From Poindextera sp036494815 (GTDB lineage Bacteria; Pseudomonadota; Alphaproteobacteria; Caulobacterales; Caulobacteraceae): DNA of 64,000 nucleotides. Numbering within the stretch: position 1 is the first letter of the stretch; each line of letters starts with the position of its first letter. Of this stretch, positions 33,033-41,009 are shown in pieces. The stretch is taken from positions 124,001 through 188,000 of the forward strand of contig DASXNV010000033.1 of the NCBI GenBank assembly GCA_036494815.1, read 5' to 3'. The notes beneath the pieces were generated by a model. That model did not search any database, was not told the origin of the DNA, and saw only the letters and a list, made by a program, of their open reading frames with translations. Both the position numbers and the translations under genes were made by a program.

Positions 33033-33791
33033 ATGAAGGGACTGCAAAACAAGGTCGCCATCGTGACGGGAGGCGGCCAAGGCATCGGCCGGGCGCTGAG
33101 CCTGCGTCTGGCCAGCGAGGGCTGCAAGGTTGCGATCTTCGACCTCAAGCCGGAAGCTGGCGCCGAAACTGCGGCGCTGGCGGGCGACGCCCTGGTCAAG
33201 ACCTATGAGGTCGATGTTGGTGACTACGCCGCTGTTCAGACCGCGGTCGCCAGCGTCGAAGCTGAGCTTGGCCCCATCTGGCTCCTGGTGAACAACGCCG
33301 GCTGGGACCGGCCCATGCCGTTCATCAAGACCGACCAGGCTCTGTGGGACCGTATTATCCGCATCAACCTCTATGGACCGCTGAACACCCATCACGCGGT
33401 CGCGCCGCTGATGGCGGGGCGGGGCGGGGGCCGAATTGTCAACATCGCCTCGGACGCCGCGCGCGTCGGAACCAGCGATGAGGCCGTCTATTCGGCCTGC
33501 AAAGGGGGGCTGATTTCCTTCACCAAGTCCGTGGCTCGTGAATTGGCCCGCCAGGGCGTGCTTTTGAACACGGTTTGCCCTGGCCCGACCAACACGCCGA
33601 TGATGGCCGATGTGCTTGGGGAGGGCGAGAACGCTGTGAAGTGGAAGGACGCCATGGTCCGCGGCATCCCGCTGCGGCGGATGGGCGAGCCCGAAGACTA
33701 TGCCGGGATCGTCGCCTTCCTCGCATCCGACGACGCAGGCTTCATTACAGGACAGACCATCTCGGTCTCCGGCGGCATGAACATGATCTGA
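33033..33791 (+). CDS. badH: 2-hydroxycyclohexanecarboxyl-CoA dehydrogenase-like SDR (BadH type)
   Basis: The 252-residue SDR has VTGGGQGIGRALSLRLASEG, NNAGWDRPMPFIKTDQALWD and VNIASDAARVGTSDEAVYSA followed by CKGGLISFTKSVARE (Ser, Tyr, Lys triad), then CPGPTNTPMM and FITGQTISVSGGMNMI. The NNAGWD and SDAARVG..EAVYSACKGG stretches match BadH of Rhodopseudomonas palustris as I remember it. BadH oxidises the 2-hydroxy group on a cyclohexanecarboxyl-CoA ring to the ketone, the substrate of BadI, whose relative is encoded next. AAGGAGGACCC precedes the ATG. A related substituted-ring substrate is possible. Confidence 0.82.
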   Translation: MKGLQNKVAIVTGGGQGIGRALSLRLASEGCKVAIFDLKPEAGAETAALAGDALVKTYEVDVGDYAAVQTAVASVEAELGPIWLLVNNAGWDRPMPFIKTDQALWDRIIRINLYGPLNTHHAVAPLMAGRGGGRIVNIASDAARVGTSDEAVYSACKGGLISFTKSVARELARQGVLLNTVCPGPTNTPMMADVLGEGENAVKWKDAMVRGIPLRRMGEPEDYAGIVAFLASDDAGFITGQTISVSGGMNMI

Positions 33792-33867
33792 GGCCGAGCC
33801 GGGCGCGGCGGCGAACCGCCTGTTCCCCGGTGGAAAATAACAAGACAACGACAGCTAGGAGACCACC

Positions 33868-34662
33868 ATGAGCGACGCAGCAAATTTCGAGGACGTAGTC
33901 TATGAGGTCCGCGACCGGGCCGCATGGGTCATCATCAACCGACCCAAGGTCTACAATGCGTTCCGTGGACAGACCATCGAGGAGTTGATCAAGGCTTTCC
34001 ACCTGGCCGCCAATGACCGAAACGTCGCGAGCATCGTCTTGACCGGCGCCGGCGACAAGGCGTTTTGCACCGGCGGCGATCAGTCCTCCCACGATGGGCA
34101 ATATGATGGCCGCGGCGTGGTCGGATTGCCGATTGACGAATTTCAGGCCCTGATCCGAGACGTGCCCAAGCCGGTGATCGCGCGGGTGAACGGATTCGCT
34201 ATTGGTGGCGGCAACGTGTTCGCCACGCTTTGCGACCTCACGATCGCCTCAGAGACAGCGTCCTTCGGCCAGGTCGGCCCGAAGGTGGGATCGGTGGACG
34301 CCGGATGGGGCACCGCCCTGTTGGCTCGGCACGTGGGCGACAAGAAAGCCCGGGAAATGTGGTTCATCAACGATCGCTATTCGGCCGAGGAAGCGCGGCA
34401 GATGGGCTTGGTGAACAAGGTCGTCCCCGTGGCGGAACTGGATGCGGCGGTCCAGGAATGGACCGACAAACTCGCCGAACGTTCGCCCACGGCGCTCGCT
34501 CTGGCCAAGCGTTCATTCAACGCGGATTCGGACAGCATCCGCGGCATCAGCAATCTGGCCCTGCATGCCGTGAAGCTCTTCTACGACACCGAAGAGTCCA
34601 AGGAGGGCGTCGCCGCGTTCAACGAGAAGCGCAAGCCGGACTTCCACAGGTTCCGGTCCTAA
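33868..34662 (+). CDS. badI: 2-ketocyclohexanecarboxyl-CoA hydrolase-like ring-opening crotonase (BadI type)
   Basis: The 264-residue crotonase is strikingly like BadI: VIINRPKVYNAFRGQTIEEL, GAGDKAFCTGGDQSSHDGQ, YDGRGVVGLP, IRDVPKPVIARVNGFAIGGG, FGQVGPKVGSVDAGWGTALL, RSPTALALAKRSFN, ESKEGVAAFNEKRKPDF. BadI hydrolyses the C-C bond of 2-ketocyclohexanecarboxyl-CoA by a reverse Dieckmann reaction to pimelyl-CoA. The same fold carries out the closing reaction in MenB, whose signature is related, but no menaquinone genes are near and the BadH neighbour argues for ring opening. TAGGAGACCACC precedes the ATG. Confidence 0.85.
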   Translation: MSDAANFEDVVYEVRDRAAWVIINRPKVYNAFRGQTIEELIKAFHLAANDRNVASIVLTGAGDKAFCTGGDQSSHDGQYDGRGVVGLPIDEFQALIRDVPKPVIARVNGFAIGGGNVFATLCDLTIASETASFGQVGPKVGSVDAGWGTALLARHVGDKKAREMWFINDRYSAEEARQMGLVNKVVPVAELDAAVQEWTDKLAERSPTALALAKRSFNADSDSIRGISNLALHAVKLFYDTEESKEGVAAFNEKRKPDFHRFRS

Positions 34663-34682
34663 GGCCGAAATCGCGCCGCGCG

Positions 34683-35927
34683 ATGTCTCCCGCTCGTTTC
34701 GAGCCCGCTGATCTGGCGGCTGTGCTGCCGCCGGGGGGCCTGACCCTCGTTCAGGGGTGTTCGGGGCATTCGGATCTGCTCGCCAACGCGGTGACGCAGG
34801 CAGGCGACGCCCTCGGCGCCATGACCTTCACTGGGATCTTTGTCCCAGGTCTAAATCGGTCAACTTGGCTCGCCAATCCGGCCTGCCGGACGCGCACCTT
34901 TTTTATGACGCCGCAGCTGAAGCAAGCGGGCAGGGCGGTGGATTTTCTGCCGCTCTGCTACGCCGATATCCTCGCCCATCTGCAAAATGCGACGATCGAC
35001 GCCGCCCTGTTCATGGTCGCGCCGCCGGACGAAGACGGCCTGTGCAGTTTCGGGCCGACCGTCGATTTTTTGGCGGAGCTGTGGCCGCAAATCCCGGTTC
35101 GGATTGCGCACATCAACCCGCGAATGCCCCGCACCCATGGCCACCGCGGCATACCGTTTTCCCAGATCACCGCCTTTGTGGAGGCGGATGCGCCGCTCCT
35201 AGGGTCTCCATCACCCTCTGCGTCGGATCCTATCGCCAAAGCGATTGGCGCGAACATCGCCCCCTTCGTGAAGGATGGCGCGACCTTGCAGACGGGCCTG
35301 GGCAAGATTCCCGACGCTGCGCTTCGCGCGCTGGTCGATCGCCGAGACCTGCGCATTCATTCAGGCCTCATCGGCGATGCGGTTCTGGGGCTTCAGGCCG
35401 CGGGCGCCCTGGCGGGCGGCGCCGCGGTGGTGGCTGGGGTGGCGATCGGCAGCCGCGACCTTTATGCGGCGATCAGCGCGCCGGTCTACGCGTTTCGTCC
35501 GGTCTCCTACACACACGACGCCAGGGTCCTGGGCGCGATCAGCGACGTCGTGGCGATCAATTCCGCGCTTGAGGTTGATTTGTTCGGCCAGGCCTATGCT
35601 GAACTTGGGCCCACAGGCCTGATGTCTGGTCCTGGGGGAGCCACCGATTTTGCGCGCGGCGTGCGAGCCGCCGGCGGTTTGAGGATTGTCGCCCTGCCGT
35701 CCGAGGCGGCTGGCGGATCCGTGAGCCGCATCAAGTCGCCGGATGAGGCGATCGGACCGGTATCGCTTGGCCGAATGGATACCGACGTCGTCGTCACGGA
35801 GCATGGCGTCGCCGACCTGCGTGGTCTTGGTCATGCCGCCCGGGCCTTGGCCCTGACGGCCATCGCGGCCCCACAGCACAGGGCGATTCTGTGCGAGCGC
35901 TGGGCGGCCTACACGAGCTGTTTTTGA
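34683..35927 (+). CDS. Acetyl-CoA hydrolase/4-hydroxybutyrate CoA-transferase family protein
   Basis: The 414-residue class I-type CoA-transferase begins at an ATG 20 bases after the previous stop (MSPARFEPADLAAVLPP). Features are LTLVQGCSGHSDLLAN, VAPPDEDGLCSFGPTVDFLAEL, LQTGLGKIPDAALRAL and INSALEVDLFGQAYAELG, which should hold the catalytic Glu that forms the glutamyl-CoA thioester, then SGPGGATDFARG and VVTEHGVADLRG. It would move CoA from acetyl- or another acyl-CoA to an acid of the pathway. The in-frame extension to 34230 is antisense-like sequence in the BadI gene and is not used. Confidence 0.85.
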   Translation: MSPARFEPADLAAVLPPGGLTLVQGCSGHSDLLANAVTQAGDALGAMTFTGIFVPGLNRSTWLANPACRTRTFFMTPQLKQAGRAVDFLPLCYADILAHLQNATIDAALFMVAPPDEDGLCSFGPTVDFLAELWPQIPVRIAHINPRMPRTHGHRGIPFSQITAFVEADAPLLGSPSPSASDPIAKAIGANIAPFVKDGATLQTGLGKIPDAALRALVDRRDLRIHSGLIGDAVLGLQAAGALAGGAAVVAGVAIGSRDLYAAISAPVYAFRPVSYTHDARVLGAISDVVAINSALEVDLFGQAYAELGPTGLMSGPGGATDFARGVRAAGGLRIVALPSEAAGGSVSRIKSPDEAIGPVSLGRMDTDVVVTEHGVADLRGLGHAARALALTAIAAPQHRAILCERWAAYTSCF

Positions 35928-35945
35928 AGAAATGGGAGGAGCGAC

Positions 35946-36875
35946 ATGGCGAACAGCAAGGTGATCATATCCTGTGCGATCACGGGGTCCATCCACACCC
36001 CGTCGATGTCGCCCTATCTGCCGGTGACCGCCGAGGAGATTGCGGACTCGGCGATCGGGGCGGCCGAGGCGGGCGCCGCCATCGTGCATCTGCACGCACG
36101 CAACCCCACCGACGGACGCCCGGACCAGAGTCCCGAAGCGTTCGAACCATTCCTCAAGGTGATCAAGCAATCCTCCAATGTGGTGGTGAACCTCACGACC
36201 GGCGGATCGCCCTATATGTCCGTGGAGGAGCGCGTTCGACCCGCAGCCGTTTGGCGGCCCGAGGTGGCCAGCCTGAACATGGGCTCGATGAATTTCGGAC
36301 TGTTCCCCATGCTCAAGCGCTACCGCGACTTCAAGCATGATTGGGAGCCGGCGATGCTCGAAGGCTCGCATGACCTGGTGTTTCGCAACAGTTTTAAGGA
36401 CATTCGCTTCGCCCTGGAGACGCTCAACCATACCGGCGCGCGGTATGAATTCGAATGTTACGACACCAGCCACCTGCACAATCTCCATTACTTCTGGACC
36501 GAAGGCTTGGTGAGGGCTCCGCTATTCATCCAGACCTGTTTTGGCCTGCTGGGCGGGATCGGCGCCCATCCTGAGGAAGTGCTACACATGAAGCGGACGG
36601 CTGATCGGCTATTTGGCGAGCACTACCGTTGGTCTGTCCTGGGGGCCGGCCGCAGCCAGATGCCCGTCGCCGCGCAGGCGGCGGCCATGGGCGGCAACGT
36701 CCGGGTCGGGTTGGAAGACAGCCTGTGGCTGGGACGAGGCGCGCTGGCGGAAACCAACGCCGATCAGGTGATCCAGGTGCGCAAAATCATTGAAGGCCTG
36801 GGCCTTGAGACCGCGACCGCCGACGAGGCGCGGGAAATCCTGTCGCTCAAAGGCGGCGATCAGGTCGCATTTTAA
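35946..36875 (+). CDS. Beta-keto acid cleavage enzyme (BKACE, DUF849)
   Basis: The 309-residue TIM-barrel protein has the BKACE signature: VIISCAITGSIHTPS, the zinc ligands in AAIVHLHARNP (His48, His50), VVVNLTTGGSP, MNFGLFPML, YEFECYDTSHL and GNVRVGLEDSLWLGRG. BKACEs react a beta-keto acid with acetyl-CoA, giving acetoacetate and a new acyl-CoA (Kce is the lysine-fermentation member). Here it could remove a beta-keto acid left by ring opening without needing prior CoA activation. GGGAGGAGCGAC precedes the ATG. Confidence 0.9.
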   Translation: MANSKVIISCAITGSIHTPSMSPYLPVTAEEIADSAIGAAEAGAAIVHLHARNPTDGRPDQSPEAFEPFLKVIKQSSNVVVNLTTGGSPYMSVEERVRPAAVWRPEVASLNMGSMNFGLFPMLKRYRDFKHDWEPAMLEGSHDLVFRNSFKDIRFALETLNHTGARYEFECYDTSHLHNLHYFWTEGLVRAPLFIQTCFGLLGGIGAHPEEVLHMKRTADRLFGEHYRWSVLGAGRSQMPVAAQAAAMGGNVRVGLEDSLWLGRGALAETNADQVIQVRKIIEGLGLETATADEAREILSLKGGDQVAF

Positions 36876-36886
36876 GGAAAACCGCT

Positions 36887-38185
36887 ATGAACCGGGCTTT
36901 GAGGTCTCTGAAGCAGTTCAGGATCGAGCAGGCGCGAGGGGGCCTGATCCATCTGGTCTTCGACATGCCGGATCGTTCGATGAACGTCTTTTCGAACGTC
37001 GCCATCGATGAGTTGGGCCGGTTCTCGGCTTGGCTAAAAGGCAGTGATGTGCGCGGCGTGGTCGTCCGCTCGGGCAAGTCCTCCGCCTTCTGCGCCGGCG
37101 CCGATCTTGGCGAATTGGGCGTGGCCTATGACACGATCGTCGCCGCACCGCCGTCGGACAGGTTTCAAATCGCCTTCGATCACTTCTTCGCCCTAAGCAA
37201 AGCCATTCGCGGACTGGAGACCAGCGGCAAGCCCGTCGCCGCCGCCATTGGCGGCTTGGCGCTCGGCGGCGGATGCGAACTGGCCCTGGGCGCCCACTAC
37301 CGCGTTCTCGCCGACACGCCCAAGGCCGGGCTTGGGCTTCCAGAGTCCTTGGTTGGACTTTTGCCCGGAGCCGGGGGCACGCAGAGGCTGCCACGTCTTA
37401 TCGGTGTCGACGCCGCCCTGCCGATCCTGCTCAACGGCGCCCGGCTCTCGGGCGGCGCCGCCCTAGCGGGCGGTCTGGTCGACGCCTTGGCCCCGCCGGG
37501 TGAGGAAGTCGAGGCGGCCGAGCATTGGCTACTCTCGGATCCGGAACCGGCCCAACCCTGGGATCGTCTTGGATGGCTGCCCCCTGGAGCCCGGGATGCG
37601 CCCACTCAAATCGCTCAGGCTCGCAGGCAGGTCTTGATCGAAACGCTGGGGCACTATCCGGCGCCCCTGGCCATTCTTGATTGTATCGATCAGGGCTTTG
37701 CCCAGCCGTTCGACACCGCGATGCGCACGGAAATGACTCTCTTCGCAGGGCTCATCCAACGCCGCGAGCCCCGCGACATGATCCAAACCCTGTTCACCGG
37801 AAAGCTGGATTACGACCGCGCGCTGAAGGCCCACGCGGTCTCCGCCAGAGTTGCCCGCGGGATCGAAACGCTGATCAATGCTGTCCGTGGGGCGGTGGCT
37901 GTCGAGGGGGCGGCGCTCGCCGCGGCGGGCTTCAAAACAGGCGATATCACCCCCCCCGCGCCGGTGCAGGCCTCTGTCGCCCCGACCTATTGGATAGACC
38001 TTGAGGAGGCGGACACGCGACGTGAGGGCGCAAGAGCGGCGCTGGTCCCAATCGTCGCCCTCGCCAACAGGCTCGCCGCTGATCTGTCCGAGGCCGAAAT
38101 GCGCTGCGTCGACTATGCCGTGGTCAGCCAGGCCGGATTTCCGGCCTATCTCGGCGGTCCGTTCGCCTTCGCCGCTTCACGTTAG
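36887..38185 (+). CDS. FadB-like crotonase lacking the NAD-binding dehydrogenase domain
   Basis: The 432-residue protein starts as a complete FadB/FadJ hydratase domain (AFCAGADLGEL, AAIGGLALGGGCELALGAHYR, GLPESLVGLLPGAGGTQRLPR) and the FadJ-type linker (ARRQVLIETLGHYPAPLAILDCIDQG.., RTEMTLFAGLIQRREPRDMI). The Rossmann domain with GxGxMG that should come next is missing. The frame goes on through an Ala-rich part to a C-terminal piece like the second half of 3-hydroxyacyl-CoA dehydrogenases (ANRLAADLSEAEMRCVDYAV, GFPAYLGGPFAFA). It can hydrate or isomerise enoyl-CoA but not oxidise. No frameshift is seen, so the loss looks evolutionary. SDRs nearby could supply the oxidation. Confidence 0.82.
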   Translation: MNRALRSLKQFRIEQARGGLIHLVFDMPDRSMNVFSNVAIDELGRFSAWLKGSDVRGVVVRSGKSSAFCAGADLGELGVAYDTIVAAPPSDRFQIAFDHFFALSKAIRGLETSGKPVAAAIGGLALGGGCELALGAHYRVLADTPKAGLGLPESLVGLLPGAGGTQRLPRLIGVDAALPILLNGARLSGGAALAGGLVDALAPPGEEVEAAEHWLLSDPEPAQPWDRLGWLPPGARDAPTQIAQARRQVLIETLGHYPAPLAILDCIDQGFAQPFDTAMRTEMTLFAGLIQRREPRDMIQTLFTGKLDYDRALKAHAVSARVARGIETLINAVRGAVAVEGAALAAAGFKTGDITPPAPVQASVAPTYWIDLEEADTRREGARAALVPIVALANRLAADLSEAEMRCVDYAVVSQAGFPAYLGGPFAFAASR

Positions 38186-38406
38186 ATTTGTCGGTTCGCC
38201 GACGACCTCGGGCGCCGCTCTTGCGCCGGTGCGCCTATTTCAGCATGTCCCCCAAGATGCGTTGGTGCGCCCAACCGGCAGGACTGGAGCAAGGCGTTGC
38301 ATTACTGTTCGCGTCCTTATCGTTTTACCCTTCCTTTTGGCCTATGATACCGTCTGAGTTGCCATGGCCGCTGTGCGGCCGACCCGGTCGCGACAGGAAG
38401 ATCTCG

Positions 38407-38940
38407 ATGGCCAATGATTTGAACTGGGAGCTGCGTCTTGGCTTTCTCGTGCACGACGTTTCGCGCATGCGGCGCAACGTCGTCGACCGGGCTCTGAAGC
38501 CGCTGGAGATTACGCGGTCCCAATGGTGGGTCCTGGCCTTCCTCTCACGTCAGGACGGCATGGCCCAGGTCGCTCTCGCCGATGAACTTGACCTTGGAAA
38601 GGTGGCTCTGGGTGGCCTGATCGATCGGCTTGAAGCGGTCAATCTCGTGGAGCGGCGCCCAGACAAGGTGGATCGGCGGGTCAAGCGCGTGTTCGTCACA
38701 AAAAAAGGCGCGGGCCTTATCGAGGAAATTCGCGAAAATGTCCGAGAGGCGGAGAACACCATTATTGAGGGCATCGCGGCAACGGATCTGCAGGCGACTG
38801 TGCGGGCGCTTCGGACCATGAAGGGCAATCTGCTTGATATGTTGGGGCGAGATGGGGAGACGGGCGTAGTCGTGGATATTGACGCCGCCGACGAGCCCAG
38901 TCCCAGCCCGCCCCCAGGCAAACATGCCCGGCGTGCATAG
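38407..38940 (+). CDS. MarR family transcriptional regulator
   Basis: The 177-residue protein has a winged-helix domain with ITRSQWWVLAFLSRQDGMAQVALADELDLGKVALGGLIDRLEAVNLVERRPDKVDRRVKRVFVTKKG, the MarR layout of recognition helix and wing. ATG 38407 (MANDLNWELRLG) is chosen; the frame to 38188 upstream lacks a ribosome site. It is the only regulator inside the island and probably represses its operons until an aromatic or acyl-CoA ligand binds. MarR proteins such as BadR play that role in cyclohexanecarboxylate degradation. Confidence 0.88.
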   Translation: MANDLNWELRLGFLVHDVSRMRRNVVDRALKPLEITRSQWWVLAFLSRQDGMAQVALADELDLGKVALGGLIDRLEAVNLVERRPDKVDRRVKRVFVTKKGAGLIEEIRENVREAENTIIEGIAATDLQATVRALRTMKGNLLDMLGRDGETGVVVDIDAADEPSPSPPPGKHARRA

Positions 38941-39044
38941 AAAGAACACAGCCGCCGCCTGAAAGCAGCAAGGCTTGGCTTCTGCAGCCGTGCCCGCTTG
39001 GAATATGACCGGAATCACGCGCTGCGACGTCCCACTTGTCCGCC

Positions 39045-39389
39045 CTATGCCCGACGAAACTCCACCCAAGCCACGCATGCGTAGAGAACGACGATTAGCA
39101 ACGTGAGCGTGGCCACCGGGGTGAGCCCTTGCCAGAGCTCGGCGAACCAAGCTCCATTGATGATGAGCCCAAGACCACAGAGCCCGATGAGCGTCAGGCG
39201 CCGCCACGACGGCGTTGCGGCGGCGAGGGCCGTGAGGGCAGGAAGCAGCCCCAGCCCGATCGCCACGGTCAGGAGCGTCTGGGGCCGCCAGCCCGTCGAC
39301 GGAAATTCCAGCATGCCGCGGAGAAGATACAAGGCCGCCAGGAGCGCCAGGGCCCAGACCTGAAACACGCGCTGACCCTCGCTTCGCAT
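39045..39389 (-). CDS. Small hydrophobic membrane protein, unknown
   Basis: The 114-residue protein contains four likely transmembrane helices (WALALLAALYLLRGM, TLLTVAIGLGLLPALTALAA, LTLIGLCGLGLIINGAWFAEL, ATLTLLIVVLYACVAWV). I do not recognise a family. It is five bases downstream of a DoxX-like gene and is probably cotranscribed. Confidence 0.6.
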   Translation of the reverse strand: MRSEGQRVFQVWALALLAALYLLRGMLEFPSTGWRPQTLLTVAIGLGLLPALTALAAATPSWRRLTLIGLCGLGLIINGAWFAELWQGLTPVATLTLLIVVLYACVAWVEFRRA

Positions 39390-39394
39390 CGTCG

Positions 39395-39739
39395 TCAGCT
39401 TATGAGTAGCGCAACATCGAGCGCCGACAGAGCGGTAAGGACGACGCCGGGCGCGACATGACCGTAATCCTTATGCCGAACCACGGACGCGACCGCCGCA
39501 ATGCAGATCGCCGCGCCGAGCATAAGGCCGGCGATCCGCGCCGGCGGAGCCACGATAAGCGCCGCCGCCAAAAGCTCCAGCCCGCCGGTCACCAGATTCC
39601 ACCAGGAGGGGTAGCCCCAGTGGACGAAGCCGGCCTTGACCGAGGTTTGACCGGCTAGGTTGACTGCGCCGGCGCCGAGGAAGGCGAGGGCGAGCACCCA
39701 GGCCAGCATGATCGCGGCGCTCAGGCCGAAGAAGATCAC
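39395..39739 (-). CDS. DoxX-like membrane protein
   Basis: The 114-residue protein has four hydrophobic helices and the DoxX-like run FLGAGAVNLAGQTSVKAGFVHWGYPSWW followed by TGGLELLAAALI and a DYGHVAPGVVLTALSALDVALL end. DoxX proteins are integral membrane proteins, some linked to oxidative stress. It forms a two-gene unit with the small membrane protein downstream. Confidence 0.7.
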   Translation of the reverse strand: MIFFGLSAAIMLAWVLALAFLGAGAVNLAGQTSVKAGFVHWGYPSWWNLVTGGLELLAAALIVAPPARIAGLMLGAAICIAAVASVVRHKDYGHVAPGVVLTALSALDVALLIS

Positions 39740-39833
39740 GGGTTTGCTCCTATTCGCTTGGGCATCGTGAAGCGGTCAAGTTTTGTCGTGAGCTCTGCCG
39801 AATATCGTCTTGGCATTGCGCCCCTGACCAGAC

Positions 39834-40146
39834 TCAGCAATCGAGGGTCAAGCTCACGGCTGGCCATTGGGCGAAGCCCGCATAAGGTTTGAGTCGAATG
39901 AGCGCGTCGATGACGAGCATGCCCGCCTCGACGAGCGGCAAGGCGGCGAGGGTATCACGCACCTCATCCTCGCTCCCGGCTTCGATCAATAGCCACGCGC
40001 CGACGACGTCACCGCGATGCCAGATCTGGCGTGAAGCCAGCGGCATAAAGCGCTCGAGCCCGGTCAGCCTCATCGGCCAGTCGCGGGGCGAAGTCGGTCT
40101 CGTAGAAGCGCTCGGTGTCGCGGCGGGTAACGACCAAAAATTGCAT
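39834..40146 (-). pseudogene. YCII/muconolactone-isomerase-like gene with frameshift
   Basis: Starting at ATG 40146, MQFLVVTRRDTERFYETDFAP.. and RARALYAAGF read normally, then the frame ends soon after. The continuation RQIWHRGDVVGAWLLIEA.., TLAALPLVEAGMLVIDALIRLKPYAGF lies in a shifted frame. The join is near 40030-40045. Together they make a complete small dimeric alpha-beta-barrel protein of about 100 residues. The two halves are well conserved, so the break is recent or a sequencing error. Confidence 0.7.
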
Positions 40147-40279
40147 GTGGGGGACCTTTGGGGTGAATTGAACCGACCGCTCGGCTGAAAGCCGCACCGG
40201 TACGACGCCGCCGCTCATGTCGGTGCAGCGCGGACGGGACCGACACTGAACTTTTTCGCCGTATTTGTCGGTCACCGAG

Positions 40280-40453
40280 CTAGTGGGCGAAGTAATGCAT
40301 GCCGCCATCGACGGGAATAACCGCTCCGGTGATGTATTGCGTCAAGGGGGAAGCCAGAAAGGCGACCAGATGTGCAACGTCTTCCGGCTCGCCAAAACGG
40401 CCCGCTGGAATGTTCCGCTCGATGAAGTCCTTACGTGAGCTTTCGGTCGGATG
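40280..40453 (-). pseudogene. C-terminal remnant of an SDR
   Basis: The last 57 codons of an SDR are readable: RKDFIERNIPAGRFGEPEDV, AHLVAFLASPLTQYITGAVI and PVDGGMHYFAH to a stop. No Rossmann motif or active-site Tyr-x3-Lys is found upstream on this strand, where the sequence changes to unrelated DNA. Confidence 0.75.
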
Positions 40454-40477
40454 CAGGCGCGTGAGCGTTTGCACGCT

Positions 40478-40651
40478 CTTGACGCTGTTTTCGGACGAAT
40501 AAAGGACCGCGGCCTGGACTACTGGGCCGATCCGCGGGGCAGCCGGCCGGGCGAGATCAACCACAACGACGGCGGGCGCGGCGTCTATTTCCGTGACCCT
40601 GACAGCCACTACCTCGAGGTGATCACCCGGCCCTACGGCAGAAGCGGCTAG
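40478..40651 (+). pseudogene. C-terminal remnant of a VOC/glyoxalase-family protein
   Basis: The open frame reads DAVFGRIKDRGLDYWADPRG then SRPGEINHNDGGRGVYFRDP and DSHYLEVITRPYG, the last half of a vicinal-oxygen-chelate domain including the metal-ligand Glu in LEV. The first half, with the other ligands, is missing, so it is not functional. It starts about 25 bases beyond the SDR remnant on the other strand. Confidence 0.75.
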
Positions 40652-41009
40652 CCACCCAACCCGCCAATCGCATTGACGGCTTTCGGATAACGACCGAAGC
40701 ATTGCTCCCAGATGGCCCATGACCGTTACTGGCGAGAGGCGGCTCCACCCCGGTAGCGCCGAATATGCGTCAGATGCGGACACCCAAGCCGGGGTTACGG
40801 CAGCGCCAGTTTCTCTAAAGCGGCCACTGCGATCGGCGGGATACAGGGTGTTGATAGGCCTTAGCCTCACCTCGGAACTCGGACCGCGGCTCCCGATTGC
40901 GCTACCGATGGGGCGCCGCCGCGCTATTTTTCGAGCGCCTGTCCAATCCGCCGTTCCTCGTTCGCGTGTGATCGGACGCACCAAGAAGTACACCCATGCG
41001 ATCCGACGC
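40652..41009. other. Stretch between gene remnants
   Basis: Open frames here (for example 40719-41036) give low-complexity basic translations with no family resemblance. I see no ends of an insertion sequence. It probably consists of decayed coding DNA. Confidence 0.3.

Noticed and set aside
33868..34662. MenB (naphthoate synthase)
   Set aside because: The fold and GQVGPKVGSVDAG region are shared with MenB, but the BadH-like neighbour, BadI-specific stretches and absence of menaquinone genes favour BadI.
34230..34682. N-terminal extension of the CoA-transferase and an overlapping frame in the BadI-like gene
   Set aside because: The extension is out-of-frame translation of the BadI-like gene; the family N-terminus begins at 34683.
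22844..38185. Assigning the whole island to steroid C/D-ring (HIP) degradation
   Set aside because: Some enzyme types match (NMO-like, SCP-2 thiolase, ring-opening crotonase), but no IpdA/IpdB-type two-subunit hydrolase or KstR regulator is present, and the ring-opening gene looks closer to BadI.
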